A stretch of 63,482 nucleotides of DNA. Source: an uncultured Bacteroidota bacterium (GTDB lineage Bacteria > Bacteroidota > Bacteroidia > JABEUT01). A model generated the notes under the pieces. The model searched no databases. It was not told the origin of the DNA and saw only the letters and a list, made by a program, of their open reading frames with translations. A program made the translations under genes and the position numbers. Each line of letters starts with the position of its first letter. Positions within the stretch are counted from its first letter, which is position 1. This document shows, in pieces, positions 43,307 to 52,236 of the stretch. Location of the stretch: positions 1 to 63,482 of the forward strand of contig CAIPDV010000019.1 of the NCBI GenBank assembly GCA_903863935.1, given 5' to 3'.

Positions 43307-43711
43307 TTATTTTTTACCTGCCAGCGAAGCACCGCAGATAATTAAGACTATTCCAATAACACCCATAACAAAATGTAATGCCTGAAACATTTGAAGAAAT
43401 ACTACTTGCAGAAGGATCCAGACAACCAAAACAATACCCTGAAATAAAATTAAATAGGGGTAGAACCGGATCCTTCTTATTGTTAATCCGGCAGCTACGA
43501 TATTCATTATTCCATTAAAAGTAAAAAGCACCAAGCCCGGAATCAGATAGTTCTTGAATGGTGAATGTTCTAAAAGTTCAGTTGTAATTCCTACATATTT
43601 TCCTGATGGATCCAGTATGAATAAGTAACCTGCCACCAAGGCATTTAACCCGGTAATAAACAATAATATTATGGAGAGGACCCTTATCCTTCTATACCCT
43701 TTTATACTCAT
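43307..43711 (-). CDS. Small four-helix membrane protein, unknown
   Basis: The 134-residue product has four predicted transmembrane helices (VLSIILLFITGLNALVAGYL, NYLIPGLVLFTFNGIMNIVA, YLILFQGIVLVVWILLQVVF, FVMGVIGIVLIICGASL). The pattern is like many unnamed small membrane proteins in Bacteroidota. It is 39 bases upstream of the SDR gene on the same strand. Confidence 0.7.
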   Translation of the reverse strand: MSIKGYRRIRVLSIILLFITGLNALVAGYLFILDPSGKYVGITTELLEHSPFKNYLIPGLVLFTFNGIMNIVAAGLTIRRIRFYPYLILFQGIVLVVWILLQVVFLQMFQALHFVMGVIGIVLIICGASLAGKK

Positions 43712-43766
43712 TTGTATACTAAATTAGGTATACATCAAACTTTACAAAATGATAATCGGCAGGTAT

Positions 43767-44855
43767 TTAACTGATAGAAGTTTTGGTCATTTCAGCCTTT
43801 TTATTTAGGAAGGTGGCAAAACCTGCGGCAGACTTATTGATTGCAGTAATCTCTACCTTACTATGTTTCCGGAACAATTCCGTTTCTATACTTACTTTTT
43901 CATTTTTAATAGTTCGTTTCCATATACCGGTAACATGCCCGTCAATCACAATTACAGGCCGGAAGATCCCATTACTGGTAAAGGCCATTTTATGATTTCC
44001 ATGCGGGAATGAGGCACTTCTATCCTTGTAGCTTATTAAAAACTCATCGAAGGCTGGAAGGAGATAAACAGAGGATTTATCGTTTTTAGAAATGGGAAAT
44101 GAGTCAGAAAACCAATATATTTCTTCGCCAATTTTTTCCGAAATAAATTTTGACTTTACCATTTCTAAAGCAGCCCTTGCATCATTAGCAGGCAAGCCGG
44201 ACCACCACCTGAAATCGCTAATTGTGGCAGGGCCATGACTTGAAAAGTAACGTTGCGCAAGCATTGCCAAGGCCTCTTCTCTGGCAAAAGTTTTCTTTTT
44301 GGGTGCTCTTTCAGCCAATAAAGCATAGGTATTGTTTTTGCCGTTTCTGGCACCGTTGCAAACAATTCCATTTATTTCGGCATGGAACATAATATGAGTG
44401 GAGCGAAAACTTTCGGTCGAGATTTTAGCTTTATTAAGCATTCCCATTAACTCTTCACGGGTTAAATGCTTTCCATCCGACAAAGCCTTTTCAATAATTT
44501 TAAGACACCTTAAAACTACTTTATCCGTAAGTCCGAGATCTTTGGCAAAGGCCTTCATTGCTGACCGAATATGGGGGGCTGTCAATTCAAGCATCCAATA
44601 AATATCATCAGCAGAAACTAAATGCCAGGTCGGCCGTAATAAATGTGTGCGAATTATTTCGCCTTTGTCAATAGCGGTTTCTATTAATTTATCTGTTGAA
44701 CCAGGTAGTCTTACACCTATTGCCCATTTAGCCATTTGGTAATCCTGTGCCTGCATAGCACCCATACACGCTAATACTTCTTTTGGAGTCTTCAGTTTTG
44801 TTCCCGCAATCTGTTGGCTGTGCAAGCGGCTATTAGCTATGTCGGACAGCGTCAT
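43767..44855 (-). CDS. Winged-helix AlkZ-like protein (HTH_42 family)
   Basis: The 362-residue protein fits the HTH_42/AlkZ group. AlkZ is a DNA glycosylase that unhooks interstrand crosslinks, and related members are widespread. The N-terminus has the MGAMQAQDYQMAKWAIGVR segment containing the Q-x-Q motif that marks this group, followed by HLLRPTWHLV, FRWWSGL and VIDGHVTGIWKR. The last motif is well conserved in the family. Substrate range is not predictable. The start overlaps the truncated DUF1801 gene by one base. Confidence 0.82.
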   Translation of the reverse strand: MTLSDIANSRLHSQQIAGTKLKTPKEVLACMGAMQAQDYQMAKWAIGVRLPGSTDKLIETAIDKGEIIRTHLLRPTWHLVSADDIYWMLELTAPHIRSAMKAFAKDLGLTDKVVLRCLKIIEKALSDGKHLTREELMGMLNKAKISTESFRSTHIMFHAEINGIVCNGARNGKNNTYALLAERAPKKKTFAREEALAMLAQRYFSSHGPATISDFRWWSGLPANDARAALEMVKSKFISEKIGEEIYWFSDSFPISKNDKSSVYLLPAFDEFLISYKDRSASFPHGNHKMAFTSNGIFRPVIVIDGHVTGIWKRTIKNEKVSIETELFRKHSKVEITAINKSAAGFATFLNKKAEMTKTSIS

Positions 44856-45112
44856 TATTTCAACTTTTTCCTTTTGGCTTTTTCTACATTTTCCTTCACC
44901 CTGAACTTTACAATTTTAGTGATCAATGCTAAGGGAAGCGGCTCATCAAACGGAAACTGAACAGAACCTTTTGCACTTTTATAACCGGATATTTCTTTGG
45001 CAAAATTAGCTATTCCGGAAGCTCCGGGATAAAAACCGATATGATGCGAATGGCCCGCAAACCAAACCAAAATCCCATCCATTTTATAAGCAGGCATACT
45101 ATAACTAATCAC
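44855..45112 (-). pseudogene. DUF1801 (YdhG-like) gene lacking its 5' end
   Basis: The frame carries the family's core and C-terminus: EVISYSMPAYKMDGILVWFAGHSHHIGFYP, KGSVQFPFDEPLP, IVKFRVKEN. Normal members are about 115-120 residues, starting 30-40 residues before this motif. Here the frame runs back to a stop a few codons upstream, leaving only a GTG start at 45112. The missing N-terminus, and the integrase module beginning within 200 bases, suggest that it was cut by an insertion or deletion. It may still be translated as a partial protein. Confidence 0.65.
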
Positions 45113-45294
45113 TTCTTCAGCCTTTGGTGCGGCTTTCTTAAGTTATCATGTTTTTGCACACCTTCCATCATGTTTATCAATACTCTTTAATTTATATGGT
45201 ATATTGAGTTTTGCCGACCTTATTGCAGTATATTCTTTTGAAAAGCGAATTAATGAAGTGGAAGAAATACTTTTAAGTGTTGAACAATAAAATA

Positions 45295-46029
45295 CTAATT
45301 TATTTTTTGCAATTCTTCCAGTAATTTTTGAATAGCCTTTTTAAGTTTAGGTTTCTGAGAGTATTCAAAACCTTGATACGTGGAAAGTAATTGCCTTGTT
45401 TTTTCAGCGTCCCATCCAGTAAGTAAATTTATTGCCCTGCTAATATTAGTATTTAGTTTCTGTTTTTCGTCAAATACGTTAATTTTTTGAAGATAGATAA
45501 ACAGCAAAACCATTGCTTCTTGATTCAATAGGAGGTCTTTATTTTCTTTCGCTGTTTTAACAGGTGTTATTTCTTTGAGAATTAATTTATGTTGCTCATT
45601 CCATAGCCTACCTTCAATAAAATCCATTAATTTTTGGTACTGATGATGAAACGATGGTTTCTGTTCAGGTGCAAGTTTATCCCACCTTACTAAATAGTGA
45701 TTTTTAAAATTGATTAATCTTTCAATTAAGTATTCACTTGTTGCACCCGGTCTATCAATTACATGAAATAGTAGGTTTAAATCATCCCTATAACATTCAA
45801 TTACTCCAATCATTTCATGGGCTGTAAATACGCCTTGTTTAACAGCTTCAAGATTACTTATGTGTTTATCATCCATAGGGTAAATTGCCATTGGTAAGTA
45901 TTGAGTTTTCCCTTTAACCTTTATTGGAACATATCTTGTATTACCTTCAATATAGGGTTGGTCTATTTTTACGTTCTTTTTTTTGGGCTTAGTGGTTTTC
46001 TTTGTCGGTTTTTTCTTTCCCGTAGCCAT
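45295..46029 (-). CDS. Integrase-linked hypothetical protein, 244 aa
   Basis: The protein starts with a very basic tail (MATGKKKPTKKTTKPKKKNVK). A mainly helical body follows (EYLIERLINFKNHYLVRWDKL, QEAMVLLFIYLQKINVF, ISRAINLLTGWDAEKTRQLLSTYQGF). Its layout recalls the RteC-like or other unnamed proteins that accompany tyrosine recombinases in Bacteroidota mobile elements, but no family is assigned. It begins nine bases after the integrase gene and is surely cotranscribed with it. A DNA- or RNA-binding role is a guess from the basic tail. Confidence 0.65.
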   Translation of the reverse strand: MATGKKKPTKKTTKPKKKNVKIDQPYIEGNTRYVPIKVKGKTQYLPMAIYPMDDKHISNLEAVKQGVFTAHEMIGVIECYRDDLNLLFHVIDRPGATSEYLIERLINFKNHYLVRWDKLAPEQKPSFHHQYQKLMDFIEGRLWNEQHKLILKEITPVKTAKENKDLLLNQEAMVLLFIYLQKINVFDEKQKLNTNISRAINLLTGWDAEKTRQLLSTYQGFEYSQKPKLKKAIQKLLEELQKIN

Positions 46030-46038
46030 GTATTAAAA

Positions 46039-47250
46039 TTAAGCTGTTGCTAATTTTGATTCAAGTTTATTTGCAAAACCCTGTAAATATTGGTTTGTTA
46101 TCTTAGCATAAACCTGTGTAGTTTTAATATTTGTATGTCCTAACCATTTACTTACAGCTTCAATAGGTACTTCATTGCTTAATAAAATGGTAGTAGCACA
46201 AGTATGCCTTGCAACGTGGTGAGTAAGGTTCTTTTTAATGCTTGTGAGGTCTGCAATTACTTTTAAATAGGCATTTAGTTTTTGATTTGAAAAAGTTGGC
46301 AGAACCTTATTAAATACTATCCTTTCGGGGGAATCTTCATATTTACTAATAATTTGCAATGCAGGGGGTAATAATGGTAGGGTAACAGGTTCGTTTGTTT
46401 TTTCCTGCTCAATTCTTAGAACATATTTTCCATTCTCTTTAGTAATCCTGTCTATCGTAAGGTTTTGGGCATCCTCAAAACGTAATCCCGTATAAACAGA
46501 GAAAATGAATATATCCCTTACCCTTATTAGGCTTGTATTTCCGCCTAAAGAATGAGAAATTATATTTTTTAGTTCCTCATCAGTTAAAAAGGTTCTTGTT
46601 GAATTGACTTTTTTTAACTTAAAATTTGAGTAGGGGTTCTTAAATATAAAGCCCTCTTTTATTGCGTTTATAATAACAGTTCTAAGCCTCGTATGATGTT
46701 TATTTACCGTATTCCTCATCATAGTATCTTCGCCCTTGTTTACTTGCTGATTCAATAGGAATAAATCAAATTCCTTTATGAAACTGTAATCAATGTTTTC
46801 AATTAAAATATCATTCATCTTTTTCCCTTGTAAAAAATTCTCCAAATGGTTTTTTGTTGTCGTATATCCCACTATTGTTTCATTCACTACTTCACCCGCT
46901 TTTTTCAATCTTTCAATTAAACGTGAGTAACTATCCAAAAGGTAAGCATCCAGTTTATCTTTCTTAGTAAGGTAGTTTTTAATATTGTGGGCTGTTACAG
47001 GCTTTTTCTCTTTTTCTAACCTTTGGGCAATATCATGTACCTCCTGTTTAATATCTATCAGGGCTTTATTTACCTTATTGTTCTTCCAAACCTCTTGACT
47101 GGATACATTCCAGTCTTTAGGCTCACTATAATAGCCGGTTGCCACCTCTGATTTTTTACGGCTTACAGTTATGCGTAAATAAATGGGGCTTTTCCCGCCC
47201 TTTGCCTTTAGTTCATTAAGGTAGAGCTTTATACTAAGGTTGTTTATCAT
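46039..47250 (-). CDS. Tyrosine recombinase/integrase with Arm domain
   Basis: The 403-residue protein has an Arm-type DNA-binding N-terminus (SIKLYLNELKAKGGKSPIYLRI), a SAM-like core-binding domain (about 105-215) and a catalytic domain with Arg (TGLRFED), Lys (EQEKTNEPV), His-x-x-Arg (HHVARHT), His (WLGHTNIKT) and the nucleophile Tyr (QVYAKI). All catalytic residues are present. It lies 140 bases from tRNA-Ser, a usual integration target, and is transcribed away from it. It should catalyse integration of a small element including the downstream gene. Confidence 0.93.
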   Translation of the reverse strand: MINNLSIKLYLNELKAKGGKSPIYLRITVSRKKSEVATGYYSEPKDWNVSSQEVWKNNKVNKALIDIKQEVHDIAQRLEKEKKPVTAHNIKNYLTKKDKLDAYLLDSYSRLIERLKKAGEVVNETIVGYTTTKNHLENFLQGKKMNDILIENIDYSFIKEFDLFLLNQQVNKGEDTMMRNTVNKHHTRLRTVIINAIKEGFIFKNPYSNFKLKKVNSTRTFLTDEELKNIISHSLGGNTSLIRVRDIFIFSVYTGLRFEDAQNLTIDRITKENGKYVLRIEQEKTNEPVTLPLLPPALQIISKYEDSPERIVFNKVLPTFSNQKLNAYLKVIADLTSIKKNLTHHVARHTCATTILLSNEVPIEAVSKWLGHTNIKTTQVYAKITNQYLQGFANKLESKLATA

Positions 47251-47251
47251 A

Positions 47252-47322
47252 GGTGAGACATTTTATAGTTTGGTGATACATCGGTGAAACAAAGATAGTA
47301 TAAAATGGCAATTAGGTGAAAC
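47252..47322 (-). promoter_or_regulatory. Integrase promoter with four phased GGTGAnAC sites
   Basis: GGTGAGAC (47252), GGTGATAC (47272), GGTGAAAC (47283) and GGTGAAAC (47315) repeat in one orientation at distances 20, 11 and 32, all close to whole helical turns. On the minus strand a TATCTTTG -7 box spans 47297-47290. One site overlaps the -33 region and another abuts the -7 box, so a bound protein would block transcription. The protein could be the integrase itself (arm-type sites) or a repressor. Confidence 0.7.
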
Positions 47323-47330
47323 AATAAAAA

Positions 47331-47356
47331 ATTAAGCCCTCTGTGAAGGGCTTAAT
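47331..47356 (-). terminator. Terminator of tRNA-Ser
   Basis: ATTAAGCCCT and AGGGCTTAAT form a perfect 10-bp stem over a 6-base loop, followed by T-rich sequence on the minus strand. Confidence 0.88.
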
Positions 47357-47389
47357 TTGAAAGGGTTTGAAGAAATTTGATTTTTATCA

Positions 47390-47479
<90 letters not shown>

Positions 47480-47645
47480 TAGTAAGTTATAAAGTAGAAA
47501 GTTTAAAGTGAAAAGTACAAAGACAGTTTGCCTTATACTTTATAACTTTTCCCTTTTTACTGTTTTTGGGGCTGCAAAAGTAAAAAAATGTTTTTGACAA
47601 TGAGTATTTCCCGATACTATTGTTGCAATTCCTTTAATAAAAGGC

Positions 47646-48311
47646 TTATTGTTTGGGTGATGAGTGCTTCAATACCCTTGCTTCAGCATAAAAGATGATC
47701 TCTTCTGCTATGTTTTTAAGATGATCGCCAATACGTTCCACCATTTTCATAATACTTATTACAGGAATGGCCTGTGTAATACTGTCCGGATTGCCTTTGG
47801 TATATTCTTCAGCAATAGCGATGGCTTCATCGGTAATATTATCAATCGCTTCATCTTTTATAAGTATGTCCCGGGCCAGAAGAGTGTCTTCTTTTTCAAA
47901 CGCCTGCAACAGGTTTTTGTACATATCCAGTGAAACTGAAAAAGCTTCTTTTGCGTTGATTTTTTCCAATAACTGCCTATCGAAGCCTGGCTTAGTGTGA
48001 GCTACCATACGGGCAATATTATCAGCAATGTCGCCAATGCGTTCCAGGTTAATATTGATCTTTAAGGCAGAAAGTATAAATCTTAAATCAACTGCAACCG
48101 GGGTAAAAAGGGCAAGTATTGTTTCACAACGGCTATCAATCTGCAATTCCTTTGCATTTACCAGCTTTTCGTTATAAGCGATCTCCTTAACCACAGAAAG
48201 GTCATTATCAATCAATGCATTTCTTGATCGCTCTACCTGCGATAATACCAGTTTATACATTTCCAGCATCTCATTTCTGAGTGCGTCCATTTCGGCCTGA
48301 AGATGTTCCAT
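47646..48311 (-). CDS. phoU: Phosphate transport regulator PhoU
   Basis: The 221-residue protein consists of two PhoU helical repeats, each with the metal-binding E-x-x-x-D pattern (NLERIGDIADNIARM and MVERIGDHLKNIAEE). PhoU links the Pst transporter to the sensor kinase and lowers Pho regulon activity when phosphate is plentiful. It is the last gene of the pst cluster, 63 bases after pstB. Confidence 0.95.
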   Translation of the reverse strand: MEHLQAEMDALRNEMLEMYKLVLSQVERSRNALIDNDLSVVKEIAYNEKLVNAKELQIDSRCETILALFTPVAVDLRFILSALKININLERIGDIADNIARMVAHTKPGFDRQLLEKINAKEAFSVSLDMYKNLLQAFEKEDTLLARDILIKDEAIDNITDEAIAIAEEYTKGNPDSITQAIPVISIMKMVERIGDHLKNIAEEIIFYAEARVLKHSSPKQ

Positions 48312-48374
48312 GTTAGTTTCTAGCGTTTTAAAGTTTCTATAGTTCTAAAGTATCCGTATTTGTTTCCAATGCTT

Positions 48375-49133
48375 TTATCCAAACCTACCTGTTATATAAT
48401 TCTGTGTCTTTTCGTTTTTCGGATTGGTAAATACTTTCTTTGTATCATCATACTCGAGTAATTCACCCAAATAGAAAAATGCAGTCTTGTCGCTAATACG
48501 GGCAGCCTGCTGCATATTATGGGTTACAATTATCAAGGTATAATTTCCTTTCAATTCATACAACAGATCCTCAATTTTAGCAGTTGAAAGAGGATCTAAT
48601 GCAGAGGTTGGTTCATCAAGCAAAATAACTTCCGGTTTCATTGCAACGGCCCGCGCTAAACACAAGCGTTGTTGTTGTCCGCCCGAAAGTGATGTGGCTC
48701 TTTTTTTCAAATGATCTTTCACTTCTTCCCACAGTGCTACTTTCTTTAATGCGTCCTCAACAATATGATTCTTTTCATCCGTTTTTAATTTGATATTATT
48801 CAACGTAAAACCGGAAATCACGTTCTCATAGATGCTCATGGTCGGAAATGGGTTGGGTCGCTGAAATACCATACCCACACGACGTCTAACGGTCATCGCT
48901 TCCATTTCATATACATTCTCCTGGTGCAGGAATATTTTTCCTTCTACTTTGGCATCGGGGGTCAACTCATGCAGCCTGTTGATGGCACGAAGGATGGTGG
49001 TTTTACCACAACCGGAAGGACCCATGAAAGCAGTCACCTGTTTTTCGCCAATCTCCATGTTTATTCCTTTTACCACAAGGTTATCACCAAAAGAAACGCG
49101 AAGATTTTCAGTTCTTAAAATTGTACCTTCCAT
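48375..49133 (-). CDS. pstB: Phosphate ABC transporter ATPase PstB
   Basis: The 252-residue ATPase has Walker A GPSGCGKTT, the Q-loop in VGMVFQRPNPFPMS-like context (FQRPNPFPTMSIYENV), signature LSGGQQQRLCLARA and Walker B ILLDEPTSALDP. FQRPNPFP is characteristic of PstB. Its start overlaps the end of pstA by 19 bases. It energises phosphate import through PstA/PstC. Confidence 0.96.
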   Translation of the reverse strand: MEGTILRTENLRVSFGDNLVVKGINMEIGEKQVTAFMGPSGCGKTTILRAINRLHELTPDAKVEGKIFLHQENVYEMEAMTVRRRVGMVFQRPNPFPTMSIYENVISGFTLNNIKLKTDEKNHIVEDALKKVALWEEVKDHLKKRATSLSGGQQQRLCLARAVAMKPEVILLDEPTSALDPLSTAKIEDLLYELKGNYTLIIVTHNMQQAARISDKTAFFYLGELLEYDDTKKVFTNPKNEKTQNYITGRFG

Positions 49134-49972
49134 CTGCTTTCGAATATTTTAATAATAGTATTTAACACAATAATAAATGAAACTAAAATAACTGAACCGC
49201 CCCAAGCTATTCTGTGCCAGTCGTCATAAGGACTTGATGCGTATGTAAATATTACTTTAGGTATTGTATCCACGGGTTTAAAAATACTTCCGGTGAGCTG
49301 CGGATTACCAAAAGCAGTGAACAACAAAGGGGCTACTTCACCTGCAATTCTTGCTATACCTATAATACATCCGCTGAATATACCGCCAATTCCCGCCGGT
49401 AATAGTATCTTCATTGTAGTTCTGAAATAGGATGCTCCAAGAGCCAGTGATGCCTCCTTCAGGGTTGTTGGAATAAGTATCAAGGTTTCTTCCGTGTTTT
49501 TTATAATTGGTGGAAGCATCATAATTGCCAATGCAATACTTCCGGAATATGCGGAAAACTTACCTGTTGGTTTTACAATCCAAACATAAATAACTATTCC
49601 GATTACGATGGATGGAATTCCTTGTAACACATCAATTGCCAAAGCTACTCTGTCGGCAAGCTTTCTACCTCTGTTTTCAGCCAAGAATATTCCTACCGAA
49701 ACCCCTACAGGAATAGCAATTATTGCAGCAATAACCACTACTATTAAACTGCCTACTATTGCATTCAGAATACCGCCACCTGATTCTCCAACAGGTTTCG
49801 GGCCCTGAGAAAACAAAGCCCAATTAAGGCTTGGAATACCCATTTTAAAAATATAGAACAAAATGATAAATACAACCGCAAGACAACTAAATGTAAGCCC
49901 CCATACAACGGATGTAAATATCTTGTCTTTTATTCGCCTGCCTTGCAGCCCTCTTATCTCATACGGTGTCAT
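49115..49972 (-). CDS. pstA: Phosphate ABC transporter permease PstA
   Basis: The 285-residue permease has six membrane helices and the typical binding-protein-dependent loop (EASLALGASYFRTTMKILLPAGIGG). SGGGILNAIVGS and FLAENRG are also PstA-like. It follows pstC with three bases between and overlaps pstB. Confidence 0.95.
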   Translation of the reverse strand: MTPYEIRGLQGRRIKDKIFTSVVWGLTFSCLAVVFIILFYIFKMGIPSLNWALFSQGPKPVGESGGGILNAIVGSLIVVVIAAIIAIPVGVSVGIFLAENRGRKLADRVALAIDVLQGIPSIVIGIVIYVWIVKPTGKFSAYSGSIALAIMMLPPIIKNTEETLILIPTTLKEASLALGASYFRTTMKILLPAGIGGIFSGCIIGIARIAGEVAPLLFTAFGNPQLTGSIFKPVDTIPKVIFTYASSPYDDWHRIAWGGSVILVSFIIVLNTIIKIFESRWKVQF

Positions 49973-49975
49973 ATA

Positions 49976-50857
49976 TCAATAACTTACTTTTTTAATAATT
50001 AGCCTGCCAATAAGATTTATAATGGTTGTTACAACAAATAACAACAAACCAACTTCAATGAGGGTGCTTAAATATACATCTCCTACAGCTTCTGTAAACT
50101 CATTTGCAATAACACTTGCCATGGTATATGACGGACTAAAAATATTGTGGGGTAATTCAGGTGAGTTGCCAATTAAAATTGTAACAGCCATTGTTTCACC
50201 CAATGCTCTTCCAAGGGAAAGAAGAAATCCTGCTGAAATACCTGAAATATTGGATGGAATAATAACTTTTGTAATCACTTCGGCCCGTGTACTGCCTAAT
50301 GCATAAGCAGCTTCTTTTAGTGCTACAGGGGTCATGCTTATAACTTGCCTGATGAGCGAAACCGAATACGGTATTAGCATAATGGACAGAACGATGGATG
50401 CAGTAAATATTCCAACACCCGGTGCCGGCATATGCATTTTCATTTCAAGTTTGCTCACAAGCGGAGCAACTGTATATAATCCCCAAAAACCGTAAACTAC
50501 AGATGGAATAGCGGCGAGTAATTCGATTACGTTGCGGAAAATATTCGGGATAAGTCCTTTCGGGTAAAACTCACCAAGAAAGAGAGCCGCAGCAATTGAA
50601 AATGGTGCTGAAATTAAAAGTGATAAAAAAGATGTGATGAGTGTACCAATTAGAAATGGGAACATGCCGAAATGATTGGCTACCGGATCCCAGGTCTTTC
50701 CCCATAAAAAACCAAAGCCATTTGCTTTTATACCCGGCCAGGATGAAATTAAAAGGGTGATAAAGAAAATAAGCAACAATACCATAGTGGTGATTGCTGC
50801 AATGCTAAGCCATCTTACAAAAATTTTATTTTCTAATACCCTCCAGCGATTCTTCAT
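49976..50857 (-). CDS. pstC: Phosphate ABC transporter permease PstC
   Basis: The 293-residue permease has six helices, a PstC-type periplasmic loop (WDPVANHFGMFPFLIGTL) and the EAA loop (EAAYALGSTRAEVITKVIIPSNISG). LGRALGETMAVTILIGNSP is the usual PstC motif. It is separated from pstS by 198 bases that contain a terminator-like hairpin. Confidence 0.95.
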   Translation of the reverse strand: MKNRWRVLENKIFVRWLSIAAITTMVLLLIFFITLLISSWPGIKANGFGFLWGKTWDPVANHFGMFPFLIGTLITSFLSLLISAPFSIAAALFLGEFYPKGLIPNIFRNVIELLAAIPSVVYGFWGLYTVAPLVSKLEMKMHMPAPGVGIFTASIVLSIMLIPYSVSLIRQVISMTPVALKEAAYALGSTRAEVITKVIIPSNISGISAGFLLSLGRALGETMAVTILIGNSPELPHNIFSPSYTMASVIANEFTEAVGDVYLSTLIEVGLLLFVVTTIINLIGRLIIKKVSY

Positions 50858-50908
50858 ACTACTTACAGATTTGAACCTGTACTAAAATATAATACTCAAA
50901 GTTTAAAA

Positions 50909-50936
50909 AAAGGGAGTGCCCGCATGATTCTCCCCT
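50909..50936 (-). terminator. Terminator-like hairpin between pstS and pstC
   Basis: On the minus strand GGGGAG and CTCCC pair over a 13-base loop, followed by seven T. Read-through would give less pstCAB than pstS, which fits the known need for excess binding protein. Confidence 0.65.
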
Positions 50937-51006
50937 TTAACCAAAACACAACCTCACACGAAAAAGAACTATTTAGCGGGCTCTTGTGAGATTATTTCTT
51001 TAAACA

Positions 51007-51060
51007 GTGGTCAGTAGTCAGTCATAATAACTGATAACTGACGACTGAATACTGATTACT
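51007..51060. repeat. GTCAGT-type palindromic repeat at the pstS 3' end
   Basis: A run of CAGT/ACTG units forms an imperfect inverted repeat (GTGGTCAGTAGTCAGTCA against ACTGACGACTGAATACTG). Its edge touches the pstS stop codon. The same family is inserted in ribF at 60477-60546. Confidence 0.75.
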
Positions 51061-52141
51061 GAAGTACCGGTTGTCCGCCGTAGGTAACCGATTTTAAAAT
51101 TGTTTCGGCAGCAGCAACAGCTTTTGGTGGAATAGGAGCATAATTCAAAGGTGCGGTTTGAGCCTGACCTTCGTGAATCATCCACCATAATTCTTTTACA
51201 AGATTGGTTGCTTTATCCTTACTTCTGTTATTGTAATTCTGTTCTTTATACAAAATGATCCATGTAAAACTGCTGATAGGATAACCCTGATCAACATTCG
51301 AGTTGGTAATACTGATGCGGGTATCAGCAGGAATATCACCGTTAGCGCAAAGACTGGTTGATTGGATTGTAGGAGTAATATAATTGCCGGCCGCATTTTT
51401 TACTGAAGCAATACTCATGCTATTTTGAAGCGCATACGCTAATTCAATATAACCTACAGTTCCGGGGGTTTGCTTAATCATTCCTGCAACGCCTTCGTTT
51501 CCTTTACCACCTAACTCGCCTTCAGGCCAGTTAACCGATTTGCCGGCTCCGATCTTTGTTTTCCAGTCATCACTGATCTTCGAAAGATAATCGGTGAAGA
51601 TAAATGTTGTTCCGCTACCGTCAGTACGGTGAGCTACAGTAATGTCCATATCAGGAAGTTTTGCATCCGGATTTTCTGCTGCAATCTTTTTATCATTCCA
51701 TTTGGTAATGTTTCTTAAAAAGATACCTGCAATAATTTCAGGGGTCATCTTCAATTGAGGATTGCCCGGTAAATTATAAGAAATAACGTCGGCACCAAGG
51801 CAGGTTGGAAATTCAACCACTTCAGCAGGCATTGACTTAATATCGGCATCGCTTAAAAATGCATCAGAAGCACCGAAGTCAACAGTTTTATTCATAATTT
51901 GTTTTACACCACCGCCCGATCCGATAGATTGGTAGTTGGTTTGAATACCGCTGGTTTTGCCATATTCGCTGAACATTTTGGAATAAAGCGGGTAAGGGAA
52001 TGTAGCACCTGCACCTAAAATTTGTTTGTCTGCATCATTGGCCGCATTTGGTGTTGTTTTATCTCCTCCTGAACCACATGATGAAAGCCCAATTGCCAGT
52101 ATTCCGGCAAGAGCTAACGATTGTACGATTGAATTTTTCAT
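51056..52141 (-). CDS. pstS: Phosphate-binding protein PstS
   Basis: The 361-residue protein has a lipoprotein signal (LAGILAIGLSSCGSGG) and the PstS fold: ILGAGATFPYPLYSKMF, YQSIGSGGGVKQI, FGASDAFLSD, AHRTDGSGTTFIFTDYLSK and GTVGYIELAYA. The TDGSGTT motif binds phosphate. It is the first gene of the pst set in transcription order after the porin, from which it is separated by a terminator. Confidence 0.96.
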   Translation of the reverse strand: MKNSIVQSLALAGILAIGLSSCGSGGDKTTPNAANDADKQILGAGATFPYPLYSKMFSEYGKTSGIQTNYQSIGSGGGVKQIMNKTVDFGASDAFLSDADIKSMPAEVVEFPTCLGADVISYNLPGNPQLKMTPEIIAGIFLRNITKWNDKKIAAENPDAKLPDMDITVAHRTDGSGTTFIFTDYLSKISDDWKTKIGAGKSVNWPEGELGGKGNEGVAGMIKQTPGTVGYIELAYALQNSMSIASVKNAAGNYITPTIQSTSLCANGDIPADTRISITNSNVDQGYPISSFTWIILYKEQNYNNRSKDKATNLVKELWWMIHEGQAQTAPLNYAPIPPKAVAAAETILKSVTYGGQPVLQ

Positions 52142-52186
52142 TGTTTGTTTTATTTAATTCGGTTAGTTTTATCTTTTAAGCTATAA

Positions 52187-52218
52187 AAGGGTTAAGAACT
52201 CTTTGCTCCTAACCCCTT
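52187..52218 (-). terminator. Terminator of the porin gene
   Basis: AAGGGTTA (52187-52194) and TAACCCCTT (52210-52218) pair, with TTTTATAG following on the minus strand. Confidence 0.65.
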
Positions 52219-52236
52219 CATAGTCCTACACTTAAA

